This document shows, one piece after another, positions 9,433 to 19,544 of a stretch of DNA of 55,575 nucleotides. The notes under the pieces are model-generated. The model did not search any database and was not told the DNA's origin. It saw nothing but the letters and a program-made list of their open reading frames with translations. The stretch is from Acidimicrobiaceae bacterium (lineage in GTDB: Bacteria; Actinomycetota; Acidimicrobiia; Acidimicrobiales; RAAP-2): assembly GCA_027306755.1 (NCBI GenBank), contig DAHUZE010000068.1:1-55575 (forward strand). Direction: 5' to 3'. The first letter of the stretch is position 1, and the number at the start of each line of letters is the position of its first letter. A program made the translations under genes and the position numbers.

Positions 9433-9972
9433 GTGCGCCCGGTGACCGCCTCGGTGCTCGTGCTCTGCACGGGCAACGTCGCCCGGTCCGTGATGGCCCA
9501 CTGCATGCTCGAGTGGCTGGCGGAGGCCGAAGGGGTGCCGCTGCGCGTCACCACTGCCGGGACGCACGCAGTGGAGGGTCAGCCGGCCGGCGCCCGGACC
9601 CAGGCTGCGCTGCGCACCGTGGGCGCTCTCGACGAGGTGTCCGTCGGGGCCCACCGGAGCCATCAGCTCGCTGGCGACAACGTCGTCCGGGCGGATCTCG
9701 TCGTGGGCATGGAGGCCGCCCACGTCCGCTACGTCCGCCGGCACCATCCTGAGGCAGCGGCGCGGACCGCCACCTTGCGCCACCTGTGCGTGGCGCTGGA
9801 GCCGGGTCCGCCCAGGCTCCCGGCCCGGGTGCGGGCGCTCGGTCTGGCGTCCCTGGCGGCGGACGACGACGCCGGCGACGTCGCGGACCCCGCCGGTGGC
9901 GACGCGGCCCGGTACGCCGCCTGCGCAGCCGATCTCTGGGCGCTCTGCCAGGAACTGGTCGTCCGCATCTGA
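9433..9972 (+). CDS. Low-molecular-weight protein-tyrosine-phosphatase-like protein
   Basis: LMW-PTP / arsenate-reductase-like fold; expected to dephosphorylate phosphotyrosine or a related small substrate in the cytoplasm. Seen: VLVLCTGNVARS near the N-terminus, giving the C-x5-R-S loop with Cys12 and Arg18. Most family members have a second cysteine just before the arginine (CxGNxCRS); here it is alanine. An Asp-Pro pair (VADPAGG) near the C-terminus can act as the general acid. 179 residues, slightly longer than the usual 150-165. GTG 9433 or GTG 9442 could be the start. It is divergent to the Lrp gene with almost no space between them. Substrate unknown. Confidence 0.8.
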   Translation: MRPVTASVLVLCTGNVARSVMAHCMLEWLAEAEGVPLRVTTAGTHAVEGQPAGARTQAALRTVGALDEVSVGAHRSHQLAGDNVVRADLVVGMEAAHVRYVRRHHPEAAARTATLRHLCVALEPGPPRLPARVRALGLASLAADDDAGDVADPAGGDAARYAACAADLWALCQELVVRI

Positions 9973-9997
9973 GCGAACCCGCGGCGGCCGGTGCCGG

Positions 9998-10612
9998 TCA
10001 GTCGGCATGGACGGCCCGCAACCCGGCCCAGGCCAGGTCCGCGAGCTGCCGGGCCAGTCGCTGGGCCTCGTGCTCGGCGTCGCAGGCGTCGCCGCGCACG
10101 GAGCGGGTCTCGATCCAGTGGCGGCTGGCGCCCTCGGCCATGCCCACCACGGCGTAGGCCAGGAACCGGCGGTGCTCGTCGCCGAGGCCGGCGGCGATCA
10201 GCGGGTCGATGGCGACGGCGATGGCGTCCTCCACCCTGCGGAGGGCGACGCCCAGCTCGTCGTCGGCGGGGCGGCTGCCGTAGAGCAGCCGGAACGCTGC
10301 CTCGTGGGTCACCACCATGCGGAAGTACGCGGCGAAGCCGTCCTCCACCTGCTGGCGCGGGCCCACGGCCGACGCTGCAGCCTCGCTGATCGACCCGAGC
10401 AGCTCCTCGGCCACCGAGTCCACCAGTTCCAGGTACAGGCCCCGCTTGGAAGGGAAGTGCTGGTAGAGCAGGGGCTTCGTCACGCCGGCCCGCTCGGCGA
10501 TCTCGTCCATCGTGGCGGCCTCGAAGCCGCGCTCGGCGAACAGCTCCAGCGCGACGTCGAAGAGCTGGCGGCGCCGCTCGTCGGCGCTCAGGCGGCGCGG
10601 CGTCGTCTGCAT
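9998..10612 (-). CDS. TetR family transcriptional regulator
   Basis: N-terminal TetR helix-turn-helix (RRRQLFDVALELFAERGFEAATMDEIAERAGVTKPLLYQHFPSKRGLYLELV) followed by an all-helical ligand domain; 204 residues. Start ATG 10612 is chosen because the minus strand shows GGGGAGG five to six bases upstream; an in-frame ATG at 10630 lies before that ribosome site. The gene follows the glycosyltransferase on the same strand with a 26-base gap, so it may be co-transcribed. The ligand and target genes cannot be told from sequence. Confidence 0.92.
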   Translation of the reverse strand: MQTTPRRLSADERRRQLFDVALELFAERGFEAATMDEIAERAGVTKPLLYQHFPSKRGLYLELVDSVAEELLGSISEAAASAVGPRQQVEDGFAAYFRMVVTHEAAFRLLYGSRPADDELGVALRRVEDAIAVAIDPLIAAGLGDEHRRFLAYAVVGMAEGASRHWIETRSVRGDACDAEHEAQRLARQLADLAWAGLRAVHAD

Positions 10613-10638
10613 CCGAACCTCCCCTGTCATGGGGCACG

Positions 10639-12722
<2,084 letters not shown>

Positions 12723-12729
12723 GCGCCTG

Positions 12730-13560
12730 GTGCTGATCGGAACCATCGCCGCGGACCCCTTCGGGATCCTGGCTGCCTTCGGGGCCGGCATCCTCTCGTT
12801 CCTGTCGCCCTGCGTGCTGCCGCTGGTGCCGGGCTACCTGTCGATGGTGTCGGGGCTGTCGGCCGCCGAGCTCGGCGCCCACCCCGGGGTGCCGCCTCCT
12901 CCGGCCACCGCACGCCCGCTCAAGCCCCTGCTCCGCGGCATCCTCCTGTTCGTGGGGGGGTTCACCGTGGTGTTCGTCGCCCTGGGAGCCGCCGCGTCGG
13001 GCATGGGCCACCTGCTCGGCACCCACAAGCAGGCGCTGACCACGGGGGCCGGGGTCGTGGTGGTCGTGCTCGGCCTGGTGGTGCTCGTGAGCTCGCTGCC
13101 CGCCGCCGTGTGGGCCCGAGTGGGCGGCGGCGTGTCGGGGCGCCTGGGGTGGCTGGTGGGCGAGCGCAGGGTCCACGTGCGGCCCGAGGTGCTCGGAACG
13201 TGGGCCGCTCCGGTGATGGGAATGGCGTTCGCCTTCGCCTGGACGCCGTGCATCGGACCGGTGCTGGCCGCGGTCCTCGGCATGGCGGCCACCCGGTCGA
13301 CCCTGGCGGGCGGGGTTCTGCTCCTCTTCGCCTACTCGCTCGGCCTCGGCGTCCCATTCCTGGTCACCGGCATCGCCTTCAACCGGCTGACCGGCGTCTT
13401 CGCCCGCTTCCGCCGCCGGCTGGCCCTGGTGCAGGTGGTGGCCGGGGTCGTGCTCGTCGCGTTCGGCGCCCTCCTGCTCGCGGGGGACCTCGGGTGGCTG
13501 TCGGCCCAGTTCTCCGCGCTCCTGGATCATCTCGGGCTGCAACGGCTCACGGTGAGCTGA
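12730..13560 (+). CDS. ccdA: CcdA-type thiol-disulfide transmembrane electron carrier
   Basis: Inner-membrane protein that carries reducing equivalents from cytoplasmic thioredoxin to periplasm-side thiol proteins such as CcmG/CcmH. Seen: LSFLSPCVLPLVPGYLSM in the first membrane segment and AFAWTPCIGPVLAAVLGMA in the middle, the two cysteine-proline helices that form the redox pair; about six hydrophobic segments in 276 residues. GTG start at 12730, seven bases after gmd. It heads the ccm gene run, which fits its job as electron supplier for heme attachment. Confidence 0.92.
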   Translation: MLIGTIAADPFGILAAFGAGILSFLSPCVLPLVPGYLSMVSGLSAAELGAHPGVPPPPATARPLKPLLRGILLFVGGFTVVFVALGAAASGMGHLLGTHKQALTTGAGVVVVVLGLVVLVSSLPAAVWARVGGGVSGRLGWLVGERRVHVRPEVLGTWAAPVMGMAFAFAWTPCIGPVLAAVLGMAATRSTLAGGVLLLFAYSLGLGVPFLVTGIAFNRLTGVFARFRRRLALVQVVAGVVLVAFGALLLAGDLGWLSAQFSALLDHLGLQRLTVS

Positions 13561-13616
13561 CGGCGGAGGCTTCCTGGTCCGGCCCCGCCTGGCCCCCCCG
13601 CACCGCCGCCCGTAGC

Positions 13617-14336
13617 ATGGCGGCTCGGGTCATGGCTTCTGCAGTCCACCTCCGCTCGGCGGTCGCTCTTGCCGGCCGGTTCCCCGCTCTGTCCGGCGTC
13701 GATCTCTCCGTCGCCCCGGGCGAGGTGGTGGCCGTCCTCGGTCCGAACGGCGCCGGCAAGACCAGCCTGCTGCGCGCCTGCGCGGGGTTGCTCCCGGTCA
13801 CCTCGGGCGAGGCGGTCGTCCTGGGCTGCGACCTGCGGGCGGACCGTGCCGCCGTGCGGCGCCGGGTGGGCCTGCTCGGCCACGACGCGTCGCTCTATGA
13901 CGAGCTGACGGCGGGCGAGAACGTGCGGTTCGCGGTCCGGGCGGCGGGGATGCCGGCAACGAGGGTGGATGCGGCCCTGGACCGGCTGGGGCTGGTGGGC
14001 CGGCTCCGGCGCACCCCGGCAGGCCGGCTGTCGGCGGGGCAGCGCCGCCGCGCCGCCCTAGCCGTGCTGGTCGCCCGCTCTCCCGAGCTGTGGCTGCTGG
14101 ACGAGCCGCACGCCGGGCTGGACGCCTCGGCCCGGTCGTTGCTGGACGGCCTGGTCATGGAGGCGGCGGAGGCAGGGGCGGCGGTCCTGCTGTCCTCCCA
14201 CGAGCCCAACCTCACCGTCCCGCTCGCGGACCACGTGGTGTCGATGGCCGGGGGACGGGTGACCGAGGTGGCGCGCGGGCCGCGCCGGCCGGTCCTCAGC
14301 TCCGTGACCGGCGAGGGGAGCGCAAGTGTGGCGTGA
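13617..14336 (+). CDS. ccmA: Heme exporter ATP-binding protein CcmA
   Basis: ABC ATPase that with CcmB and CcmC releases holo-CcmE for heme delivery. Seen: Walker A LGPNGAGKTS, signature RLSAGQRRRAALAVLVARSPELWLLDEPHAGLD (signature and Walker B in one run) and the switch histidine in LLSSHEPN. 239 residues. Start ATG 13617; ATG 13632 is a possible alternative and neither has a strong ribosome site. 56 bases follow ccdA. The 3' end overlaps ccmB by 11 bases. Confidence 0.92.
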   Translation: MAARVMASAVHLRSAVALAGRFPALSGVDLSVAPGEVVAVLGPNGAGKTSLLRACAGLLPVTSGEAVVLGCDLRADRAAVRRRVGLLGHDASLYDELTAGENVRFAVRAAGMPATRVDAALDRLGLVGRLRRTPAGRLSAGQRRRAALAVLVARSPELWLLDEPHAGLDASARSLLDGLVMEAAEAGAAVLLSSHEPNLTVPLADHVVSMAGGRVTEVARGPRRPVLSSVTGEGSASVA

Positions 14337-14994
14337 CGCCGTGCTCGTGGCCGGCAAGGACCTGCGCATCGAGCTGCGCTCGCGGGTGGCCCTGTGGCAG
14401 GTCGTGCCCTTCGCCGTGCTGGTGCTCGTCCTCTTCGGGTTCGCCCTCGGCCCCGGGCGGGCTGCCCTGCGGACCGCGGCGCCCGGGCTCTACTGGCTGG
14501 CCGTGCTGTTCTCGACCATCCTGGTCACCCAGCGGAGCTTCGCCATCGAGTCCGGTGAGGGCACCCGGGACGGGCTCCGCCTGGCCGGCATCGATCCGGC
14601 CGGCGTGTTCCTGGGGAAGGCGGCGGCCGTGGCCGCGCAGCTGGTCGCCGTCCAGGTAGTGCTGGGGGCGGGGATCGTCATCCTGTTCGACGTCCGCTTC
14701 GACGCCGTCTGGCTCGCCCTGGTGGCGTCGGTGCTGGCCACGCTTGGGCTCGCGGCGGCGGGGGTGCTCTACGGCGCCCTGTCATCCGGCCTGCGCGTGC
14801 GCGAGACGCTGCTGCCCCTCCTCGTCCTGCCGATCGTGGCCCCGGTGCTGATCGCCGGGTCCCGAGCGTGGTCGGCCGCCATCACCGGGGCCGTGGCCTC
14901 GGGCGCGTCGTGGCTCAAGATCCTCGGGCCCTTCGCCGCGGTGTACGTGGCGATGGGCGTCGTGCTCTACGGGCCCCTCCAGGAGACGGCGTGA
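14326..14994 (+). CDS. ccmB: Heme exporter membrane protein CcmB
   Basis: Integral-membrane partner of CcmA, 222 residues with about six hydrophobic segments. Seen: the family N-terminus AGKDLRIELRSR and the early TQRSFAIESGEGTRDGLRLAG loop, both characteristic of CcmB. GTG start at 14326 with GAGGGGAG upstream, inside the end of ccmA. Its stop overlaps the next start as GTGA, implying translational coupling. Confidence 0.9.
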   Translation: MWRDAVLVAGKDLRIELRSRVALWQVVPFAVLVLVLFGFALGPGRAALRTAAPGLYWLAVLFSTILVTQRSFAIESGEGTRDGLRLAGIDPAGVFLGKAAAVAAQLVAVQVVLGAGIVILFDVRFDAVWLALVASVLATLGLAAAGVLYGALSSGLRVRETLLPLLVLPIVAPVLIAGSRAWSAAITGAVASGASWLKILGPFAAVYVAMGVVLYGPLQETA

Positions 14995-15764
14995 CGGCGC
15001 GCCTGACCCGCTGGACCGGCCTGGCGGCGCTGGTCACGACCGCCCTCACGGTATGGCTCGGGCTCTGGGTGACCCCGCCCGCCAAGGTGCAGGGCACACT
15101 GGTGCGGCTCCTCTACATCCACCCCCCGGTGGCCTGGGTGGCGCTCTACTGCGCCTTCGGCCTGGCCGCGCTCTCCAGCGTCCTGTACCTGTGGCGGCGC
15201 ACCCGTTCGCTGTTCTGGGACCGCCTGGGCGCAGCCGCGGTGGAGGTGGGAGTCGTCTTCACGGCGCTCACGCTCGTGACCGGCTCGCTGTGGGGCCGCC
15301 CGACGTGGGGCGTGTGGTGGACCTGGACAGCCCGCCTGACCTCCACGGCCCTGCTCCTGGTGCTCTTCCTCGGCTACATGGCCCTGCGGCGGGTGCCGGC
15401 CAGCCCGGAGGTCCGGGCGCGCCGGTGCGCCGTGGCCGCCATCGTGGCCTTCGTGGACGTGCCGATCGTGTCGTTCTCGGTCGACTGGTGGCAGACGCTG
15501 CACCAGCGGGGGACCGTGCTCAACCCGGGCCTGACACTGAAGGTGCACGGGTCGATGGCCTGGACGATGGGCTTGGGGTTCTTGGCGATGACGCTCGTCT
15601 TCGTGTGGATGGTGCTCGTTCGCTACCGCTTGGAGGTGCTCGCCGACCGGGTGGGCGACGAGGAGCTGGAGGTGTCCCTCTCCGAGCGCTGGGCCGAGAC
15701 CGGGGGGGTGCCCTCCCCGCCCGCCGCCGTCCAGGCCCCCGAGCTGTGGGGTGGCCGCCGGTGA
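14991..15764 (+). CDS. ccmC: Cytochrome c maturation heme-handling protein CcmC
   Basis: Membrane protein of the heme-handling family that loads heme onto CcmE. 257 residues, six predicted membrane segments, histidines in LLYIHPPVAW and LKVHGSMAWTMG that should ligate heme. The tryptophan-rich motif reads WGRPTWGVWWTWTARLTS: the position normally held by Asp (WxWD) is Thr113, encoded ACA, three base changes from GAC. Start GTG 14991 overlaps ccmB as GTGA. The C-terminus carries a hydrophilic tail of about 40 residues. Confidence 0.9.
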   Translation: MTARLTRWTGLAALVTTALTVWLGLWVTPPAKVQGTLVRLLYIHPPVAWVALYCAFGLAALSSVLYLWRRTRSLFWDRLGAAAVEVGVVFTALTLVTGSLWGRPTWGVWWTWTARLTSTALLLVLFLGYMALRRVPASPEVRARRCAVAAIVAFVDVPIVSFSVDWWQTLHQRGTVLNPGLTLKVHGSMAWTMGLGFLAMTLVFVWMVLVRYRLEVLADRVGDEELEVSLSERWAETGGVPSPPAAVQAPELWGGRR

Positions 15765-15955
15765 GCTATGTCGATGCCGGGTACGCCGTGGCGCTCGTCG
15801 TCCTGGCGGCATACGCCCTGAGCCTCATCGCCCGCCGGCGCCGCCTGACCCGGGCGGCCGCCATGTCGAGCCAGGGCACCGCGCCGACCGTGGGGGCTCC
15901 GCCGAGCCCGGGGGACGGCACAGGCCGCACTGCGGTCCCGGGCGACGGCCAGTGA
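15761..15955 (+). CDS. ccmD: CcmD-like small membrane protein
   Basis: 64-residue protein with one N-terminal hydrophobic helix (YVDAGYAVALVVLAAYALSL) followed by a basic stretch (IARRRRLTR) and a flexible hydrophilic tail. This is the CcmD layout, and it lies exactly between ccmC and ccmE, overlapping both (GTGA at each joint). CcmD helps release holo-CcmE from CcmABC. Assignment rests on size, topology and position more than on sequence motifs. Confidence 0.8.
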   Translation: MSYVDAGYAVALVVLAAYALSLIARRRRLTRAAAMSSQGTAPTVGAPPSPGDGTGRTAVPGDGQ

Positions 15956-16425
15956 CCGCCGCCGCGGCGCCCGCCGCCGCGGTCGACCCCCAGCGCCGCC
16001 GCCAGCGCCGGCTCCGCCTTGCGGGCGCCTTCGTGCTGCTCGCCGCCGCGATCGCCTACCTGCTGGTGGAGGGGTTGGGCAGTTCACTCGACTACTTCGA
16101 CACCGTGGGGCAGGCAGTGGCCCAGCGGTCGTCGATCGGGTCCAGCACGATCCGCCTGGAGGGCGTGGTCGTCCGCGGCAGCATCACGCGGACGGCGACG
16201 GGGGCTGACTTCGAAGTCGCGGGGCAGGGCCGCACGGTGGTCGTGCACAACACCGGCTCCCCACCCCAGCTCTTCCAGACCGACATCCCGGTCGTGGTGG
16301 TGGGGCACTTCGCCGGCCGGACGAACGTCTTCGTGTCCGACCAGATCATGGTGAAGCACTCCGCCACATACATCGCCGCCCATCCCACACGGGTCAAGGG
16401 CCCCGGCGGCACGGTCGTCCGGTAG
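15952..16425 (+). CDS. ccmE: Periplasmic heme chaperone CcmE
   Basis: Membrane-anchored chaperone that binds heme covalently and hands it to CcmF/H. Basic N-terminus, one membrane helix (about residues 25-42), then an OB-fold beta domain (IRLEGVVVRGSITR, FEVAGQGRTVVVHNTG, VVVVGHF). The heme-binding HxxxY motif is KHSATY with His136 and Tyr140, the histidine class rather than the cysteine variant. 157 residues. GTG 15952 overlaps ccmD, and the stop overlaps the GTG of ccmF by one base. Confidence 0.92.
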   Translation: MTAAAAPAAAVDPQRRRQRRLRLAGAFVLLAAAIAYLLVEGLGSSLDYFDTVGQAVAQRSSIGSSTIRLEGVVVRGSITRTATGADFEVAGQGRTVVVHNTGSPPQLFQTDIPVVVVGHFAGRTNVFVSDQIMVKHSATYIAAHPTRVKGPGGTVVR

Positions 16426-18479
16426 TGGCGCCCGCCGTCGTCGGATCGGCCGGCGTCTGGCTGGCCTTTGCCGCCGCCCTGGTGGGCGTTGCCGTCGTGG
16501 GAGCCGGCTTCGTGCGTGAACGCCGCGGGCGCCCACCCGATGCGCGCCTCGACGGCCGCCTCTTCGCCCCGGTGCTCCTGCTGGGCTCGGTCGTTGCCGT
16601 GGCCGCGATGGAGTACGCCCTCTGCGCCCACGACTTCCGGCTCGTGTACGTGGCCGACAACAACGCCCGGGCCACGCCCCTCATCTACTCGATCACCGGC
16701 CTCTGGTCCTCGCTGGCAGGGTCGATCCTGCTCTGGGGCTTCGTGCTCACCGTCTTCACCGGCCTCGTCGTGTGGCGATACCGTCGCCGGGCGACCGACG
16801 CCGTGGTCCGGTGGGCGATGCTGGTGATGTTCGCGGTCACGGCGTTCTTCTTCGGGCTCATGCTGGGGCCTGCCAACCCCTTCGACACGGTGCAGGGCTC
16901 CGTCCCGCTGCACGGCGCGGGCCCCAACGCCTTGCTCCAGGACAATCCCCTCGTGGCCGTCCACCCGCCGTTCCTGTACCTCGGGTTCATCGGGTTCACG
17001 GTCCCGTTCGCCTTCGCCGTCGGCATGCTGGCGACCGGGCGGGTGGGGGAGCAGTGGCAGACCGAGGTGCGGCGGTGGACCCTGGTGTCGTGGACCTGCC
17101 TCTCGGTGGGCCTCGTGCTCGGGGCCTGGTGGTCCTACCAGGTGCTCGGCTGGGGCGGGTTCTGGGGCTGGGACCCGGTGGAGAACGCGGCGCTGATGCC
17201 GTGGTTGTGCGGGACCGCCTACCTCCACTCCGTGCTGGTCCAGGAGCGTCGAGGGCTCCTGCGGGTGTGGAACCTGTCGCTCTCCGTCGCCACCTTCGCG
17301 CTCACCATCCTCGCCACCTTCCTCACCCGGTCCGGGATCGTGGTGTCGGTGCACGCCTTCAGCGAGTCCAACCTCGGCCCGGCGCTCATCGGCTTCTTCG
17401 GGCTGGTGGTGGTCGTCGGGTTCGGGCTCATCGCCTGGCGGGGCGACCGGTTGCGGTCGCCGGGCGGCATCGACTCGCCGCTCGGCCGGGAGGGGGCGTT
17501 CGTCGTCAACAACCTGGTCCTGGTGGGGTTCGCCTTCGTGGTGCTGCTGGGGACCCTCTTCCCGATCCTCTACCAGGCGCTGAAGAACCAGCAGGTGACC
17601 GTGGGGGCGCCCTACTTCAACTCCGTGGCCGTTCCGGTGGGCTTCGTCCTGCTCCTGCTCATGGCCATCGCCCCGGTGCTCAGCTGGCGCAAGGTGGATG
17701 CCGGCGTGCTGTGGCGGCGCCTCCGGGTTCCCACGTGGGTCGGGGTGCTGACGGTGGTCGGCTGCGTGGCCGCCGGCGTCCGCGGGGCCGAGCCTCTGAT
17801 CGGGTTCGGGCTGGCCGCCTTTGCCGCCTCGACCGCGCTGCGAGCCCTCCTCCTCGCCGTACGGGCCAGTGTGCGCCGCGGCGCGGGGCCGTGGCGCGGG
17901 CTGATCGGGCGCACCAACGGCGGCATGGTCGTCCATCTGGGTGTGGTGGTCCTCGCGTTCGGGCTCATCGCGGCCACCTCGTTCCGCTCGCAGGCGGAGC
18001 TGGTGCTGCGCCCCGGCGTGCCCGTCCGGTTCGCCGGGCACACGCTGACCTTCGAGGGGCTGCGCAACGTGGACACGCCCCAACGGATCGCCAACGAGGC
18101 GATGGTCCGGGTGGACGGCGGCGGCACCTTCTACCCGGCGGTGAGCCAGTACGGCGGGAGGAATTCGGAGGTGGTGGGGACTCCGGCCATCGACTCGGGC
18201 TTCCTGGGAGACGTGTACCTCACCTGGGACGCCACAGGCCACACAGGACCGTCCACCGGCGGGAGCATCGTCCCCACACTTCCCAGGAACGCCATCGCCC
18301 TCGGCGTCGTGGTGGAGCCGCTGATGGCGTGGATGTGGGTCGGTGGCATCATGATCGGCCTCGGAGGCCTGCTGGCCCTCATGCCGGGGAGCCGGCGGCG
18401 GTCCACGGACCCGGTGTCCCAGCTGCCACGCAACGTGGCCCGTGAGGAGCCCGATCCCGTCCCGGCGGCGCTCCCGTGA
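16425..18479 (+). CDS. ccmF: Cytochrome c heme lyase subunit CcmF
   Basis: Large polytopic membrane protein that ligates heme from CcmE to apocytochrome CxxCH motifs. 684 residues with many hydrophobic segments. Seen: the WWD block GWGGFWGWDPVENAALMPWLCGTAYLHS (Asp250 intact), NPFDTVQG and HPPFLYLGFIGFTVPFAFA upstream of it, and FLTRSGIVVSVHAF downstream, all standard CcmF landmarks with candidate heme histidines. The C-terminal extramembrane domain (RFAGHTLTFEGLRNVDTPQ) and last helix (MWVGGIMIGLGGLLALMPG) are also present. Overlaps ccmE by one base and ccmG by four. Confidence 0.95.
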   Translation: MAPAVVGSAGVWLAFAAALVGVAVVGAGFVRERRGRPPDARLDGRLFAPVLLLGSVVAVAAMEYALCAHDFRLVYVADNNARATPLIYSITGLWSSLAGSILLWGFVLTVFTGLVVWRYRRRATDAVVRWAMLVMFAVTAFFFGLMLGPANPFDTVQGSVPLHGAGPNALLQDNPLVAVHPPFLYLGFIGFTVPFAFAVGMLATGRVGEQWQTEVRRWTLVSWTCLSVGLVLGAWWSYQVLGWGGFWGWDPVENAALMPWLCGTAYLHSVLVQERRGLLRVWNLSLSVATFALTILATFLTRSGIVVSVHAFSESNLGPALIGFFGLVVVVGFGLIAWRGDRLRSPGGIDSPLGREGAFVVNNLVLVGFAFVVLLGTLFPILYQALKNQQVTVGAPYFNSVAVPVGFVLLLLMAIAPVLSWRKVDAGVLWRRLRVPTWVGVLTVVGCVAAGVRGAEPLIGFGLAAFAASTALRALLLAVRASVRRGAGPWRGLIGRTNGGMVVHLGVVVLAFGLIAATSFRSQAELVLRPGVPVRFAGHTLTFEGLRNVDTPQRIANEAMVRVDGGGTFYPAVSQYGGRNSEVVGTPAIDSGFLGDVYLTWDATGHTGPSTGGSIVPTLPRNAIALGVVVEPLMAWMWVGGIMIGLGGLLALMPGSRRRSTDPVSQLPRNVAREEPDPVPAALP

Positions 18480-19090
18480 CTGCGAACCACCACGACGGCC
18501 CGACCGCCCGCCGGCTCCTGCGCCACCCCACCCGGTGGGCGGCCGGCATCGTGCTGCTGGCCCTGGTGGTGGTAGCGGTGGTTGCCGCGACCCGCCCCTC
18601 GCAGCAGGCGACGCAGGTGCAGAGCCCGCTCGTCGGCAAGAGCGCGCCGGCGGTCTCGGGCACGACGCTTGCGGGCCGGCCGTTCTCCTTGGGCGCCGAG
18701 CGGGGCCACTACGTGTACGTCAACTTCTTCGCGTCGTGGTGCCCGGCCTGCCAGGCCGAGCAGCAGGCGCTGGCGGACTTCGGCTTCGAGCAGGGACGGC
18801 AGGCGGCAGGTGCCCGGATGGTGAGCGTGGTCTTCAACGACACCGTGGGCGATGCCCGGAGGTACGCCGCCCAGTGGGGGATCCGCTGGCCGGTGGTCCC
18901 CGACAGTGCCGGGGCGATCGCCAACCGGTTCGGCGTCGACGCACCACCCATGACCTTCCTCGTGGACCCCCAAGGGGTGGTGGTGGGGACCTGGGAGGGG
19001 CCCGTCACGGTGTCCCAGCTGGATCGCATGCTGCAGGCGGCGCGGGGCGGCCAGCAGTTCTCGGGGGGGACTGGCGCCGCCAATGGCTGA
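18476..19090 (+). CDS. Membrane-anchored thioredoxin-like protein (CcmG/ResA type)
   Basis: Thiol-disulfide oxidoreductase keeping apocytochrome cysteines reduced for heme ligation. N-terminal anchor (AAGIVLLALVVVAVVAA, about residues 22-40), then a TlpA/CcmG-like thioredoxin fold with redox motif WCPAC in YVNFFASWCPACQAEQQAL and the cis-proline region DAPPMTFLVDPQGVVVG. 204 residues. Position between ccmF and ccmH makes CcmG the natural role; electrons would come from CcdA upstream. GTG start overlaps ccmF as GTGA. Confidence 0.9.
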   Translation: MTANHHDGPTARRLLRHPTRWAAGIVLLALVVVAVVAATRPSQQATQVQSPLVGKSAPAVSGTTLAGRPFSLGAERGHYVYVNFFASWCPACQAEQQALADFGFEQGRQAAGARMVSVVFNDTVGDARRYAAQWGIRWPVVPDSAGAIANRFGVDAPPMTFLVDPQGVVVGTWEGPVTVSQLDRMLQAARGGQQFSGGTGAANG

Positions 19091-19544
19091 GGCGGCGGCG
19101 GTCCGGGCCGTCGACGCCGGGCGGCGCCGCCGGTGGGGAAGCCGGGCCAGCTTCGTCCTGGCCCTGCTCGTCCTGGGGGTGGCGCTGATCATCGGAGCCG
19201 GGGTGGGGTCGTCGGCGCCGCCCACGAGCTCGCAGAGGGCGGCGGCGATCGAGTCCCAGGTCCGCTGCCCAAGCTGCCAGGACCTTTCTGTCGCCCAATC
19301 CGTAGCTTCCTCCGCCCTCGCCGTGCGCCATGAGATCGTGGCCCGGGTGGCGGCGGGCGCATCGGCCCAGCAGATCGAGAGCGAGCTCGTCGCCCAGTAC
19401 GGACCGAGCATCCTGCTAAGCCCTCCCGCCTCCGGCCTGTCGGCGCTGGTCTGGTACGTCCCTGCCGCGGCCGGGGTGGTTGCCGTGTGCGCCCTGGCAG
19501 CCTTCTTCTGGCGGCGGTCCCGTTCGTGGCGGGCGCTGCGGTGA
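19083..19544 (+). CDS. ccmH: Cytochrome c maturation protein CcmH
   Basis: Apocytochrome-handling thiol protein with the family motif RCPSCQDLSVAQS (LRCxxCQ type), where the two cysteines form the redox site. It is flanked by an N-terminal membrane helix (FVLALLVLGVALIIG) and a C-terminal one (ALVWYVPAAAGVVAVCALAAFFW). 153 residues, usual for CcmH/CycL. Eight bases overlap ccmG; the stop overlaps the next GTG. Confidence 0.92.
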   Translation: MAEAAAVRAVDAGRRRRWGSRASFVLALLVLGVALIIGAGVGSSAPPTSSQRAAAIESQVRCPSCQDLSVAQSVASSALAVRHEIVARVAAGASAQQIESELVAQYGPSILLSPPASGLSALVWYVPAAAGVVAVCALAAFFWRRSRSWRALR

